Shown one piece after another: positions 35,398 to 44,313 of a DNA stretch of 64,000 bases. The translations under genes and the position numbers were made by a program. The stretch comes from DASSBG01 sp963800395 (lineage in GTDB: Bacteria > Pseudomonadota > Gammaproteobacteria > Xanthomonadales > Rhodanobacteraceae). Under the pieces are notes generated by a model. That model had not been told where the DNA came from. It worked only from the letters and a program-made list of their open reading frames with translations, and did no database searches. Within the stretch, counting starts at the first letter, position 1. Every line of letters begins with the position of its first letter. The DNA lies in the NCBI GenBank assembly GCA_963800395.1, contig CAWDBD010000012.1, positions 1-64,000 of the forward strand. The letters are read 5' to 3'.

Positions 35398-37527
35398 TCA
35401 GGGTTGCGGCTCGTAGCCATCAGCGAATATCAGGTCGGAGCGGGGCCCGAGCGACGGAACAGTATACGTGGCAGGCAAGCCTGCCCTGGTGGTGGCGACA
35501 TGCAAGGATAGCTGCGTCGGACCCGGTGCTGTCGATGCCACGAAGCTGAAACTGTACAAGGTACCCCAGTCCAGCGTATTGCTGCGGGTACCGCCACTGC
35601 CTGGCGCCTGCCAGCCCACACTGCCACCTCCTGTACCTGGCAACCAGGCATTGCCGCTGTCCCTGTCCGCATCCGCGAATTCAAGATCGTCTGCCGAGAT
35701 TCCCGAAGGCAGGAGAACGTGCATGGCATCAAAGCCGGCATTGGACAGTACCTTCAGGTTGGGCTCGCTGGCATGCGCCGGATCAATGACTGCACGTGCA
35801 AAGTCGAAGTTCATCACCGCATAGCGGTAGCGCCAGCGTCCATCGGGCAACCGGCTCACCCGCACGGCGACGCGAAAACTCCCCTCGTCAGTCTTCTGTG
35901 TGCTGCTGTATTCGTTGGCCGTGGCGGTCCCCGGCGCCACCCAGGCATCGATGGCCGGGCCAAGTACCAGGGCATCAGGCTGCATGCTCCACGCGGCCGC
36001 GCCGCCCAGACCGGCTTGCTTGAACGGATGCACCTCGCGATAACCCATGCTGTCGAAGATATTGTCGTCATCGCGCACCACGTACCAGTAGTCCAGAAAA
36101 TAGCGTGCCCCGGGATTGAGCGTGCCATCAAGGTCAGCCTCGCTCGCCACAAGCCGCAAATCGAATGAATCACTGGCGCCATTGACCGGATTGTTGTTGG
36201 TGTCCCTGTCCCAGACTCCATTGCAGTCGCGATCGTACACCGACCCGCAACGACCCCAGATACCCTGCGCCGGAATGATTTCGCTGCGCGGACCCAGGGC
36301 GCTGACATCATCATTGTTGAACTGCGAGTAGGTGTCTTCGCAGGTCGGGTATACGGCGTGATGCTGCTGGCAATCGCAATTGTGGTTGACGGTGAAAAAA
36401 GCGTGCTTGACACCCGAACTGCCAATCTGCCGGATGCCGCCATCAGCATCCATGCGATACAGATTCCAGATCAGAAAGGGATGCTGGTCGTTGTTATACG
36501 GTGGCTGCGGCGGGCCACTATTGTAGAATGCGTCCGCATTGAACTTCGTGTACCACGGAACGGCGGTATCGCCGCTGTCGACCAGACTCGAATCGGGCGC
36601 AATCACGACCAGCCCGTCGGTGCCTTGCACGGTGCACTGGGAACCCGTTGCCGCAGAACCGCCCGTCGGTATGCGGCAGCGCATGGCCAGTACCGAATCG
36701 GTTTCCTTCTGGAACAGCTCGATGTTGGTCTGCTGGCCGGGCCCTGCTTCGGTCGGCCACGGCGCAGTGCAAACCACATCGACGGCCCGGGTTCCCTCAC
36801 CGCGGACCGTGACCCGGGCCACCACATCCATGCCACCAATCGAGCGCATGCTCCATTGCGGGCGGCCCAGCCGCTTCGCCAGTTGCGGGGACACGCGAAT
36901 GTTCATGTCGCGCAATGACAAGCGGGTGCTGTCGGCGTCCAGCCCGTAGTGCGCATGATCAACCACGAAAAGCACCGCGCCATGGCTGTCGACCACATCC
37001 ATCACGAACGGTCCGGCACTGCTGCCGGCATGCGGGCGCAAGGCAAAGCCGCGCAAATCGGCGCTCCCCCCAGGCCAACGCAGGATGAACCCGCCGGCAT
37101 ACTGCAAGGAGCCGTCCGCCAGGGAATACAGCTTCTGGCCACGGGCACGGAAGCTCAGCGCACCGGTGGTACGGGCCGGGAATTGCAGCACGCGGTAGGC
37201 ATGGCCGGGGGCCGGCGGGGTGTTCACGCTGGCGTCCTTGACGCCATCGATGCTCAGGCCCATGGCCACCAGCATGTCGGTATTGAAACGCCAGTCGGCC
37301 TGGCCACCCCAGCTTTGCCACACATCGCTGGCAGACGCCTGCAATGGCGCATGGCTTGCGGGTGTGGCACGGCTCGTCAGCGGAATGCCGCCGGCCAGAA
37401 TGCTTGCCAGCACCATGGCCGGCAAGGCCAATGCACGACCACAGGCATTGGCACTGGGACCGGCGTGCGATGCATCCGCATCAGCGCCGCAACCAGGTCC
37501 TGCCGGACAAAACGTCGGATGACTCAT
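35398..37527 (-). CDS. Large exported protein with IFADGYE C-terminal tail
   Basis: A 709-residue protein of unknown function. A long N-terminal region contains a hydrophobic segment (about residues 31-52) that could act as a signal sequence. The mature part is beta-rich with several cysteine-containing loops (NHNCDCQQHH, PTCEDTY, RDCNGVWDRD). DRDCNGVWDRDTNNN resembles a calcium-binding Asp-rich loop. The last residues, DLIFADGYEPQP, resemble the IF.DGFE ending I recall on many exported proteins of Lysobacter/Xanthomonadales relatives. ATG at 37527 or 37548 is possible; both ribosome sites are weak. Longer upstream reading is antisense to the DUF2231 gene. Confidence 0.7.
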   Translation of the reverse strand: MSHPTFCPAGPGCGADADASHAGPSANACGRALALPAMVLASILAGGIPLTSRATPASHAPLQASASDVWQSWGGQADWRFNTDMLVAMGLSIDGVKDASVNTPPAPGHAYRVLQFPARTTGALSFRARGQKLYSLADGSLQYAGGFILRWPGGSADLRGFALRPHAGSSAGPFVMDVVDSHGAVLFVVDHAHYGLDADSTRLSLRDMNIRVSPQLAKRLGRPQWSMRSIGGMDVVARVTVRGEGTRAVDVVCTAPWPTEAGPGQQTNIELFQKETDSVLAMRCRIPTGGSAATGSQCTVQGTDGLVVIAPDSSLVDSGDTAVPWYTKFNADAFYNSGPPQPPYNNDQHPFLIWNLYRMDADGGIRQIGSSGVKHAFFTVNHNCDCQQHHAVYPTCEDTYSQFNNDDVSALGPRSEIIPAQGIWGRCGSVYDRDCNGVWDRDTNNNPVNGASDSFDLRLVASEADLDGTLNPGARYFLDYWYVVRDDDNIFDSMGYREVHPFKQAGLGGAAAWSMQPDALVLGPAIDAWVAPGTATANEYSSTQKTDEGSFRVAVRVSRLPDGRWRYRYAVMNFDFARAVIDPAHASEPNLKVLSNAGFDAMHVLLPSGISADDLEFADADRDSGNAWLPGTGGGSVGWQAPGSGGTRSNTLDWGTLYSFSFVASTAPGPTQLSLHVATTRAGLPATYTVPSLGPRSDLIFADGYEPQP

Positions 37528-37746
37528 GGCTGTTTCTCTGATCGGCATCTGTTCAGACGCCCAAGTGTAGCTCAGGTCGGCGACGGCTTCGGCAGTACGC
37601 CCGCCGGGCGCATTCCGGGGCCAGAGAAGCCGTGCTTGCCACTCAAGTCCCGGCCTGCCTCGACTGTGCACAGTGCCCGACAGGCTGGCAGTGGTAGCAT
37701 CTACGGTTCTGCCTCGCCTGTCTGCGACTGACCGGGACCTCTTCTG

Positions 37747-38226
37747 ATGCGACACCCTATCCATCCCATGCTGGTGCACTTCCCCGTCGCGTGCTGGTCT
37801 ATCGCGACCATCGCCGACCTGGTCAGCCCGCATTACGGGAAGTCCGCCTGGGAACTGGCAGGCACCCTGATGATCATTGGCATCGTCATGGCCCTGCCGG
37901 CAATGCTGACCGGGCTGGTGGAGCTGATCCAGGTGCCCGACGAGGACGCCGCCATGCGCGACGCCTATCTGCACATGGGCGTGATGATGCTGGCTTTCGC
38001 GCTTTACGTGGCCAGCCTGATGATGCGCATCGACGCCATGCACCTTGTTGCGCCTGGCGGACACGCCATCGTCGTCAGTACCTGCGGCTTCCTGACCCTG
38101 CTGATCGGCGGCTGGCTGGGTGGGCGGCTGGTGTTTGGCCATGGTATCGGTGGATCATTGCCCTCGACCGCCAAGACGCACGCGGCCGACAGCAAGGATG
38201 CCGCATCACCGCCAATGCCGGAGTGA
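37747..38226 (+). CDS. DUF2231 integral membrane protein
   Basis: A 159-residue inner-membrane protein with the DUF2231 opening HPIHPMLVHFPVACW and about four hydrophobic helices, followed by a hydrophilic 30-residue tail. The His residues in the first 15 positions are typical of the family and could bind heme or metal, but the role is unknown. It is divergent from the large exported protein; the 219-base gap between them shows no clear promoter. It is convergent with the M28 peptidase. Confidence 0.82.
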   Translation: MRHPIHPMLVHFPVACWSIATIADLVSPHYGKSAWELAGTLMIIGIVMALPAMLTGLVELIQVPDEDAAMRDAYLHMGVMMLAFALYVASLMMRIDAMHLVAPGGHAIVVSTCGFLTLLIGGWLGGRLVFGHGIGGSLPSTAKTHAADSKDAASPPMPE

Positions 38227-38318
38227 CAGCCCGCAGCGTGCGCCAGCAGATGATGTCCTGCCCGCGCAGCGCGGCATCGCCCGTCGCCTCGGGCCGAGAC
38301 AAGTGCCCGGCCCGCTGA

Positions 38319-40587
38319 TCAGTCGCTCGCTGCCGGCAACATCGCCGTCAGTTGATCAAGCTGTCCGCGATAGCGGTCGAGGACGCGTGCTGAAATCACG
38401 GCGTACTTGTCGGCCTCGGACCAGCGACGTCCCTCGATGGCTTCGCGCACACCCGGAATGGTTTTCACGCCATAACCGGTGAGCAGGCCCGGCGCATAGA
38501 TCATGTGTCGGTACCAGCCTCGTCCGGGCAGGCCGTCGGCATCGGTCAGGTCCTGTTCCATGCGCGCCATCGCCCTGTTGATGCGCGTCAGCTGCACCGG
38601 GGAAAACTTCAGTCCGGCGGCAGCAGCGTCGTGCCATGCAGTACGCCATGCCGTCGCACTCTCGGCAAGTTTGTGTGCCGCCATGTCCAGGTCGGCCAGG
38701 TCGATCTTCGGCATGTCCGACAGGCGTTGCGGCGGCAACTGCGGGTGCTTCGGATCCGAGCCGAGCTTCCACACACCCATCCTGAGGAGATCATGCTGTT
38801 GCGCAGTCTGCTTGCGGGTCTTCTTGACCAGCGCGTGCAGTTCATCGACATAACGGTCCAGCGTGGCGCTGAAATCATCGAAGCGCATCGGCAGGACTCG
38901 CGCATTGGCACTGCGGAGCACGATGTGCCCGGCCACCTTTGCGAGGGCCACGCCATACGCGAAGGTCGGATCGCCGAAGCGGATGTAGTGGTCAAACGAA
39001 TCGTAGCGCGAGTGATAAATGCCGGCGTCGTCATCCTCGCCACCAAAGCCCAGATTCAGCGAGGCAATGCCGAGGTGCTCCAGAAACGCACTGTAATCGG
39101 AACCCGAGCCCAGCGCCTCAATGGGCACATCCATGCCGGTATTCATCAAGCGTCCGATCTTCTTGTCGTCGCCCTTGTGCTCGCTTGCCGATATCAGCTC
39201 GACCGCGCGACGCCGCTGACCGACACTGACCGAAGTCTCCGGGTCGTCAACGCCTGCGGCGACCTGATTCAGCAGATGCTGCAGTGAATGACTGCCACCG
39301 GCGAACAGATAGCCGCGCGCGTTGGTATCCGAATTGACATACATCACCGCCTTGGCCTGCAACTCGTCGGCGTGCGTTTCGACCCATTCGGTTGAACCCA
39401 GCAGACCCGGCTCCTCACCGTCCCAGCTGGCATAGACCAGTGTGCGCCGGGGCCGCCAACCCGACTTGAGCAGCGTGCCGATGGCCTTGGCTTCGGCCAG
39501 CATGGCCACATTGCCGGCCAGCGGATCCCAGGCGCCGAACACCCAGCCATCATGATGATTGCCGCGCACGACCCACTGGTCGGGCCAGGTCGAGCCCTTG
39601 ATCCGGGCGATCACGTCATATATCGGCTTGCGATCCCAATTTGATTTCACGCTGACATGCACGCGTGCCGGCCCGGGGCCCATGTGGTAGGTCAGCGGCA
39701 AGGCGCCACGCCAGTTTTCCGGCGCCACCGGTCCGCCCAGCGCATGCAGCAAGGGTGTGGCATCCGCCCAGGATATTGGCAGAACCGGAATCTTCAGGAT
39801 TGTCCTGGCATCGGCCAGTGCCACACGCGTTTGCATTCGCGGTAGAACCATAACCCGGTGTCAGCGGGTCGCCCGGAAACTGCTGCATGTCCAGAACCGA
39901 ACCGCGCTGCACGCCATCGGCCGGGCGCCAGCCACCCTTCGGGTAGATGTCGCCCTGGAAATATCCGTCGTTGCGGGGATCCGAATAGATCAGGCAAGCC
40001 ACCGCACCGTGCTCCTGCGCCAGCTTGGGCTTCAGACCACGCCAACCGCCGCCGTAGCGCGTGATGACAATCTTTCCGCGCACATCAATGCCGTGCCGCG
40101 CCAGCGCCTTGTAGTCATCGGGCATGCCGTAGTTGACGTACACCAGATCAGCCGTGACATCGCCATCGGCACCGTAGGCGTTGAATGGCGGCAGCGCGCC
40201 AGGCAGGCTGGACGTCGCATCCCCTGCAACCGGGCTCTCGTGCAAACTGGCGTCGTATCGTACCGGGGACAGCAACTGCATCGCCACCGACTTCGGCGTC
40301 GGATACAGCACATCGAAGGTCTCGATATGCGCGTCCCAGCCCCAGTCGCGAAATTTTTCAAGCATGAATTGGGCATTGGCCTTGTCGTGCAGCGAGCCCA
40401 CGTGGTTGGGCTGCGACGCCATGCGCTTCATCCAGGCGCGCAGGTCACCGGCATTCAGTGCGCTGTCGAAGCGTTGCTCCAGCGCTCGCTGCAGCTTTGC
40501 CCCGTCATCGGTAAAACCCAGCATGCCGGCGTCGTCGCTGCGTTCGGCCATGCGCGGAATGGGTGGCGACAGCGTGCAGGAAAGCAA
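38319..40587 (-). pseudogene. M28 peptidase, glutamate carboxypeptidase II-like, frameshifted
   Basis: Two overlapping frames together encode one M28 metallopeptidase with PA, catalytic and dimerisation domains. The first (from 40587) contains NHVGSLHDKANAQFML and GKIVITRYGG and runs to GDPLTPGYGST at about 39840. The second (39851 to 38319) continues with RVALADARTILKIPVLPIS, RGNHHDGWVFGAWDPLAG, SWDGEEPGLLGSTEW and HSRYDSFDHY, which are zinc-ligand regions. One extra A in the run at 39830-39832 explains the shift. The expected signal peptide and a good start codon are missing too, and the 5' end overlaps the hydrolase gene by 83 bases. It is either a decayed gene or two sequence errors. Confidence 0.82.
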
Positions 40588-41302
40588 GGAAGCTCTTCAG
40601 ATTGGCCTGATAGCCTTTCGGGTCGCGCGACTTCACCAGCGTCGAGGCGCCGTGCACGCCGGTGACCGGTTCGTAGTGGGTGACGTTGTCGCCATGCGTC
40701 TTGCTCAATACCTCCACTACATTGCTTTCTTCATCCGGGTCGGTGGTGATGTAGAAAGGCACACTGACCCTGGCCGCTGCATTCTTGATGAGGTTCTTGT
40801 CCTTGTAGTACTCACCGGGAGAAAAGCTGGCTACCGCACTGATCGCCTGCGGGTGCTGTGCAGCCAGCAAAATCACCAGCGCCGAGGAGTAGGAACTGCC
40901 CACCACGACGATGGTCTTGTAGTGCCGTGCCTGCGCCCAGCTCAGTGCTGCCTCGAGATCGGGCATGGCATCGATATAGTCCGCGGACTTGCCCAGCTTG
41001 GCGACAGTCTGGTTATGGCCGCCGAACAGATCACCGCCCGAACGCTGGTCAATCGCCAGGGTGTCGAAACCCGCGCTGGTCAGATCGGGCACAACGGCGT
41101 CGTACTCGTGCCGGTTGGCACGCGCCTGATGAAACAGCAGGATGATCTTGTCGTTGTCTGCCGCCGCGCGAGAAAAGGTACCGAACACGCTCACGTCATC
41201 GGCAGCGCGCAAGGTCACCGGCTTGCCGGCCAGTGCCAGGCCGGGCAGCAACAACAGCCAGACCGTCAGAACCTTCAGGATATTCAGGTGCAATGACTGC
41301 AT
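40505..41302 (-). CDS. Exported alpha/beta hydrolase, odd 3' end
   Basis: A 265-residue protein with a signal peptide (about residues 1-24, ALA before GKPV). Its hydrolase core has FHQARANRHEYDAV and DQRSGGDLFGG. The nucleophile elbow is GSSYS, not the usual GxSxG. A later Asp and His lie in TTDPDEESN and GVHGAST. It resembles dienelactone-hydrolase-type enzymes. After LKSFLAFLHAV the last 20 or so residues are basic and look out of frame, because they overlap the start of the M28 peptidase. The natural end may have been lost. The ATG at 41302 follows GAGGAA. Confidence 0.75.
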   Translation of the reverse strand: MQSLHLNILKVLTVWLLLLPGLALAGKPVTLRAADDVSVFGTFSRAAADNDKIILLFHQARANRHEYDAVVPDLTSAGFDTLAIDQRSGGDLFGGHNQTVAKLGKSADYIDAMPDLEAALSWAQARHYKTIVVVGSSYSSALVILLAAQHPQAISAVASFSPGEYYKDKNLIKNAAARVSVPFYITTDPDEESNVVEVLSKTHGDNVTHYEPVTGVHGASTLVKSRDPKGYQANLKSFLAFLHAVATHSAHGRTQRRRRHAGFYR

Positions 41303-41450
41303 GAGCATTTCCTCGGCAAGGTGACTGCGAGGATTGTACATGGCAGATCGTGCATGCCGCCTGCACTGGCATTTGCGGCCCGACAGCGTTTCGCCCGCTC
41401 CGCGCCTGGCCCGCACGCGCATCCACGATGTCGGCGCAAGGGCCTGTGAG

Positions 41451-42635
41451 TCAAACGAGCTGTCGGATCACGGGCACGCGTCGCAAGACCCCGCTCAAAC
41501 TCCAGCTGACCAGCAATGCTGCAATGAATACCAGCGCGGCCTTGGAATAGCCTGGCCACGACGCGGGCAGCAGCAGGAATTGCAGCCAGGTGACACAGAC
41601 ATAGTGCAGCAGGTAGATGCCATAGGCATTGGCACTGAGGCTGTCCACAATCGGATTTGCCCGGCGCGCGAAGCGCACGAACAGGGCCGTGAACGCCATC
41701 GAACTGGCTGCGCAGGACAACACGAACGTGAAGTTGCCGAACAGCTGCAGCCCGGCTGACGGACCTCCGTGCGCAAACGAGGCGATGATCGCGCCCAGGG
41801 TGGCCAGCGACACGCCGAACGCAAGCAAGGCCAGCCCCACCCACAACCACCAGCGGCGCGCGAGTCGACCGTCCGCTTGCAACAGCCCGCGATCGTGGCC
41901 AAACGCACCGAGGCCGACGCCAACCAGGAAGTAGACAAGATAGTGCGGCAGGCGACTGATCTGCACGAAGAACGGGCCGGTCTTGACCCATTGCAATGGA
42001 TCAAAGGCAGCGGCCATCGGCAGATAGACCAGGGCTGAAACGGCCAGCAGGCCCAGGAAGAAAAGCACCGGCCGCGGGCCCAGCGCACTGGCGATCCGCG
42101 CCAACGCCGCACCCCAACCAGGAAACACGCGATACCAAATGGCAGCCAGCAGCGCGAACGCCAGCAGCACCCACAGGAACCACGCCGGTCCCGCAGGCCA
42201 TACACCCAGAGCGAGCCACTGGCTCCGGAACGGTGTTGCCGCTGCCGGCGCGGCCATCCAGGTTGCAAGGTAGGCCAGCGGCGCCAGCACACCTGCCGCA
42301 ATCAGGAACGGAATGCCGAGCCGCCTTGCACGGTCGCGCAGGTAGCCCGCGGCGCCCTTGCGCGTCAGTGAAGGCCACGCAAAGACCCCGGAAATCAGGA
42401 ACAGGAGCGACATGAAGAAACTGTCGTTGAAAGTGACAATCAGGTCGGCGCCGGACCAGCGCTGGGCATCAACTACCGGGAACGCTGTCCACAGCAGGCT
42501 GCCGTCCAGCGAAGCCGATGGCGGCGGCGCGAAGGTGGCATAGGCCAGTACCGCGTGATGCAGCACCACCAGTACCACCATGAATGTGCGCAGGTAGGCG
42601 AGTGGAACATTTCGGGAGTTGAAAACGCTGTTCAT
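41451..42635 (-). CDS. Membrane acyltransferase 3 family protein (OpgC/MdoC-like)
   Basis: A 394-residue membrane protein with about ten to eleven helices. It has the acyltransferase-3 opening LAYLRTFMVVLVVLHHAVLAY (conserved Arg and the catalytic-type His), FLISGVFAWPSL and YLRDRARRLGIPFL. A late SLSANAYGIYLLHYVCVTW segment is typical of the OpgC-like group. These enzymes transfer acyl groups to periplasmic or surface carbohydrates; the acceptor is unknown here. The ATG at 42635 follows AAGAGG. It is separated by 150 bases from the hydrolase gene on the same strand. Confidence 0.85.
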   Translation of the reverse strand: MNSVFNSRNVPLAYLRTFMVVLVVLHHAVLAYATFAPPPSASLDGSLLWTAFPVVDAQRWSGADLIVTFNDSFFMSLLFLISGVFAWPSLTRKGAAGYLRDRARRLGIPFLIAAGVLAPLAYLATWMAAPAAATPFRSQWLALGVWPAGPAWFLWVLLAFALLAAIWYRVFPGWGAALARIASALGPRPVLFFLGLLAVSALVYLPMAAAFDPLQWVKTGPFFVQISRLPHYLVYFLVGVGLGAFGHDRGLLQADGRLARRWWLWVGLALLAFGVSLATLGAIIASFAHGGPSAGLQLFGNFTFVLSCAASSMAFTALFVRFARRANPIVDSLSANAYGIYLLHYVCVTWLQFLLLPASWPGYSKAALVFIAALLVSWSLSGVLRRVPVIRQLV

Positions 42636-42831
42636 GGCAAAGCCTCTTGATGGAAATTCGGGCACACAGGGCCGTTGGCACATGCATTGGCATGCGCGGC
42701 AGTCGATCGTGCGAGTGTCGAAGTGCGGCGCGAACTGCGCCCTGGTCCGGATTGTTGCCTGCGGCGCGGGGTCAGCGGCGGGCGTCAGGCATCAGGCCGA
42801 CGCGTGCCCACCTGATGCCCTGACCGGGTGT

Positions 42832-43488
42832 TCAGTCCCGCTCGAAACGAGCGATATCCTCAAGCGTGGCCTGGGCCCGGCGAATGCTGGCGCCGGTCAT
42901 GTTGGCGTCCATCCTGCGTGCCAGCTGCTCCCGCCCGGGCCGATGCGCCCAGCGATGGAACCACGCTGTGGCGACCAGGCCTGCCGCACCGATGGCCAGC
43001 ATGATCCAGATCACCGACGGCGCGCGGCTCATGATCTCGCCGCGCGTCAGCACCACCAGCAACGGGGCCGTGAGGAACCACCAGGGCAAGCCCACCACAA
43101 TGGCACCCGAAATCGCGTAGATGCGGCGCAATTTCAGCAGGCGGCGCTGGATCATGAGCACCGGCGCAGCATGGTCAATCCCGGCAATTTGACCCTCTAC
43201 CAGGCCGCCCACCACGATCAGACCGACACAATAGACATGCATGGCCACGCCACTGATCAGCACTGCCGGGTTGCTCCAGTGCGAAATCCAGAGCGGCGCA
43301 AGTATCAGCAGGCCCACGACGCCGACCAGCATCTGTATCGCCTGGCCCCATACCAGCGGTCGCAGTCCGCGTCGCAACGTGTCCATGCGCCGCTCGCGGA
43401 ATAACTGAAGATTCAATGCATGCTGTTGTTGCAGTCGATTATCCAGTGCCTGCCACGCCAATTTCATATCGTCGAGTTCCATTTTCAT
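42832..43488 (-). CDS. Membrane partner of the ECF sigma factor, unknown family
   Basis: A 218-residue protein with a cytoplasmic N-terminal 45 residues (MELDDMKLAWQALDNRLQQQ, amphipathic), about four membrane helices in pairs, and a cytoplasmic C-terminal tail. Its ATG overlaps the sigma factor stop as ATGA. Position and topology suggest a regulator of that sigma factor, perhaps an unusual anti-sigma factor. It has no zinc-binding HxxxCxxC motif of the ZAS type. Confidence 0.7.
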   Translation of the reverse strand: MKMELDDMKLAWQALDNRLQQQHALNLQLFRERRMDTLRRGLRPLVWGQAIQMLVGVVGLLILAPLWISHWSNPAVLISGVAMHVYCVGLIVVGGLVEGQIAGIDHAAPVLMIQRRLLKLRRIYAISGAIVVGLPWWFLTAPLLVVLTRGEIMSRAPSVIWIMLAIGAAGLVATAWFHRWAHRPGREQLARRMDANMTGASIRRAQATLEDIARFERD

Positions 43489-44012
43489 GCTCCGATGGGT
43501 TGCGCATCGCTCATCTGGCTGCGCAGTGACTGTTTGATGCGGCTGATCTTGGTCGCCACGTTGGTCTGACTGATGCCGAGAATGTCGGCAATCTCGCCGT
43601 AGCTTCGGTCTTCCAGATAGAGCAGGATCAGGGCGCGGTTGAACGCATCCATTTCCCCAATCAGCGCATGCAGTGCCTGCAAGCGCGGATCGGGCTCATC
43701 GATGCCCTGAGCACCCGCGATACTGTCGAGGTGGTGACCTTGCAGCGGTTCGTGAGCGTGTACATGCCGCGACGCGTTGCGCCGCACTTGCGAAATAGCC
43801 ACGTTCAGTGCGACCTGGTACATCCAGGTGGAAAACTTGCCGCGTGCCGCATCAAAACCGGAAAATGAACGCCACAGTTGCGTGCAGATTTCCTGCGCCA
43901 GGTCATCGCGATCCTCGACGCTGTGCGCGTACACGGCGGCGACCTTGTACACGATGCGCTGGTGTTCGCGCAGCAGCGCCTCGAATTCAGGTTGATGTCG
44001 TCTGGCAGTCAC
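43485..44012 (-). CDS. ECF-type RNA polymerase sigma factor
   Basis: A 175-residue alternative sigma factor. Region 2 is FEALLREHQRIVYKVAAVYAHSVEDRDDLAQEICTQLW-like (about residues 9-46), with GKFSTWMYQVALNVAISQVRR for the -10 contact. Region 4 near the C terminus (RSYGEIADILGISQTNVATKISRIKQSL) is a helix-turn-helix for the -35. The start is GTG at 44012. It is overlapped by the gene of a membrane protein that is probably its partner. Its target genes are unknown; a possible own promoter lies just upstream. Confidence 0.92.
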   Translation of the reverse strand: MTARRHQPEFEALLREHQRIVYKVAAVYAHSVEDRDDLAQEICTQLWRSFSGFDAARGKFSTWMYQVALNVAISQVRRNASRHVHAHEPLQGHHLDSIAGAQGIDEPDPRLQALHALIGEMDAFNRALILLYLEDRSYGEIADILGISQTNVATKISRIKQSLRSQMSDAQPIGA

Positions 44013-44313
44013 GCGGGCTGATTCCTGCGGAGAACGTATTTCTCCTCTGTCAGTCCATTATTCGCACGGCGACAGAAAAAATCACACCGATGCCGGCCAA
44101 AAAGGCAAAACCGGCTCAAGCTGACTCGGCAATGCGGACACATGAACAACCAGGAATGGAGTCGCAACTACCTGCTCGGCAGCGTTTTGTCGGGAACTTC
44201 AAGCGCCCGGGCAGCTCGGCTCCTGCAAGAACGTGGCAAGCCCCTTGCGACGCATCACACGGAGCAGAACCACAAGGCGCTGGATTCGCGTGTTCGCGCC
44301 AGGGTCGAGCGGC
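44013..44313. other. Gene-free stretch upstream of the ECF sigma gene
   Basis: I see no supported gene here. A plus-strand frame at 44142-44393 has no ribosome site and runs antisense into dapE. The part next to the sigma gene contains a promoter-like stretch and a small GGAGAA-CGTAT-TTCTCC hairpin (44029-44045). Confidence 0.55.
44055..44081 (-). promoter_or_regulatory. Possible promoter of the ECF sigma gene
   Basis: On the minus strand TTTTTTCTGTCGCC is followed after five bases by GAATAATGG, about 45 bases before the GTG start. The arrangement could be a promoter, perhaps autoregulated, but its sigma class cannot be assigned from one copy. Confidence 0.35.
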
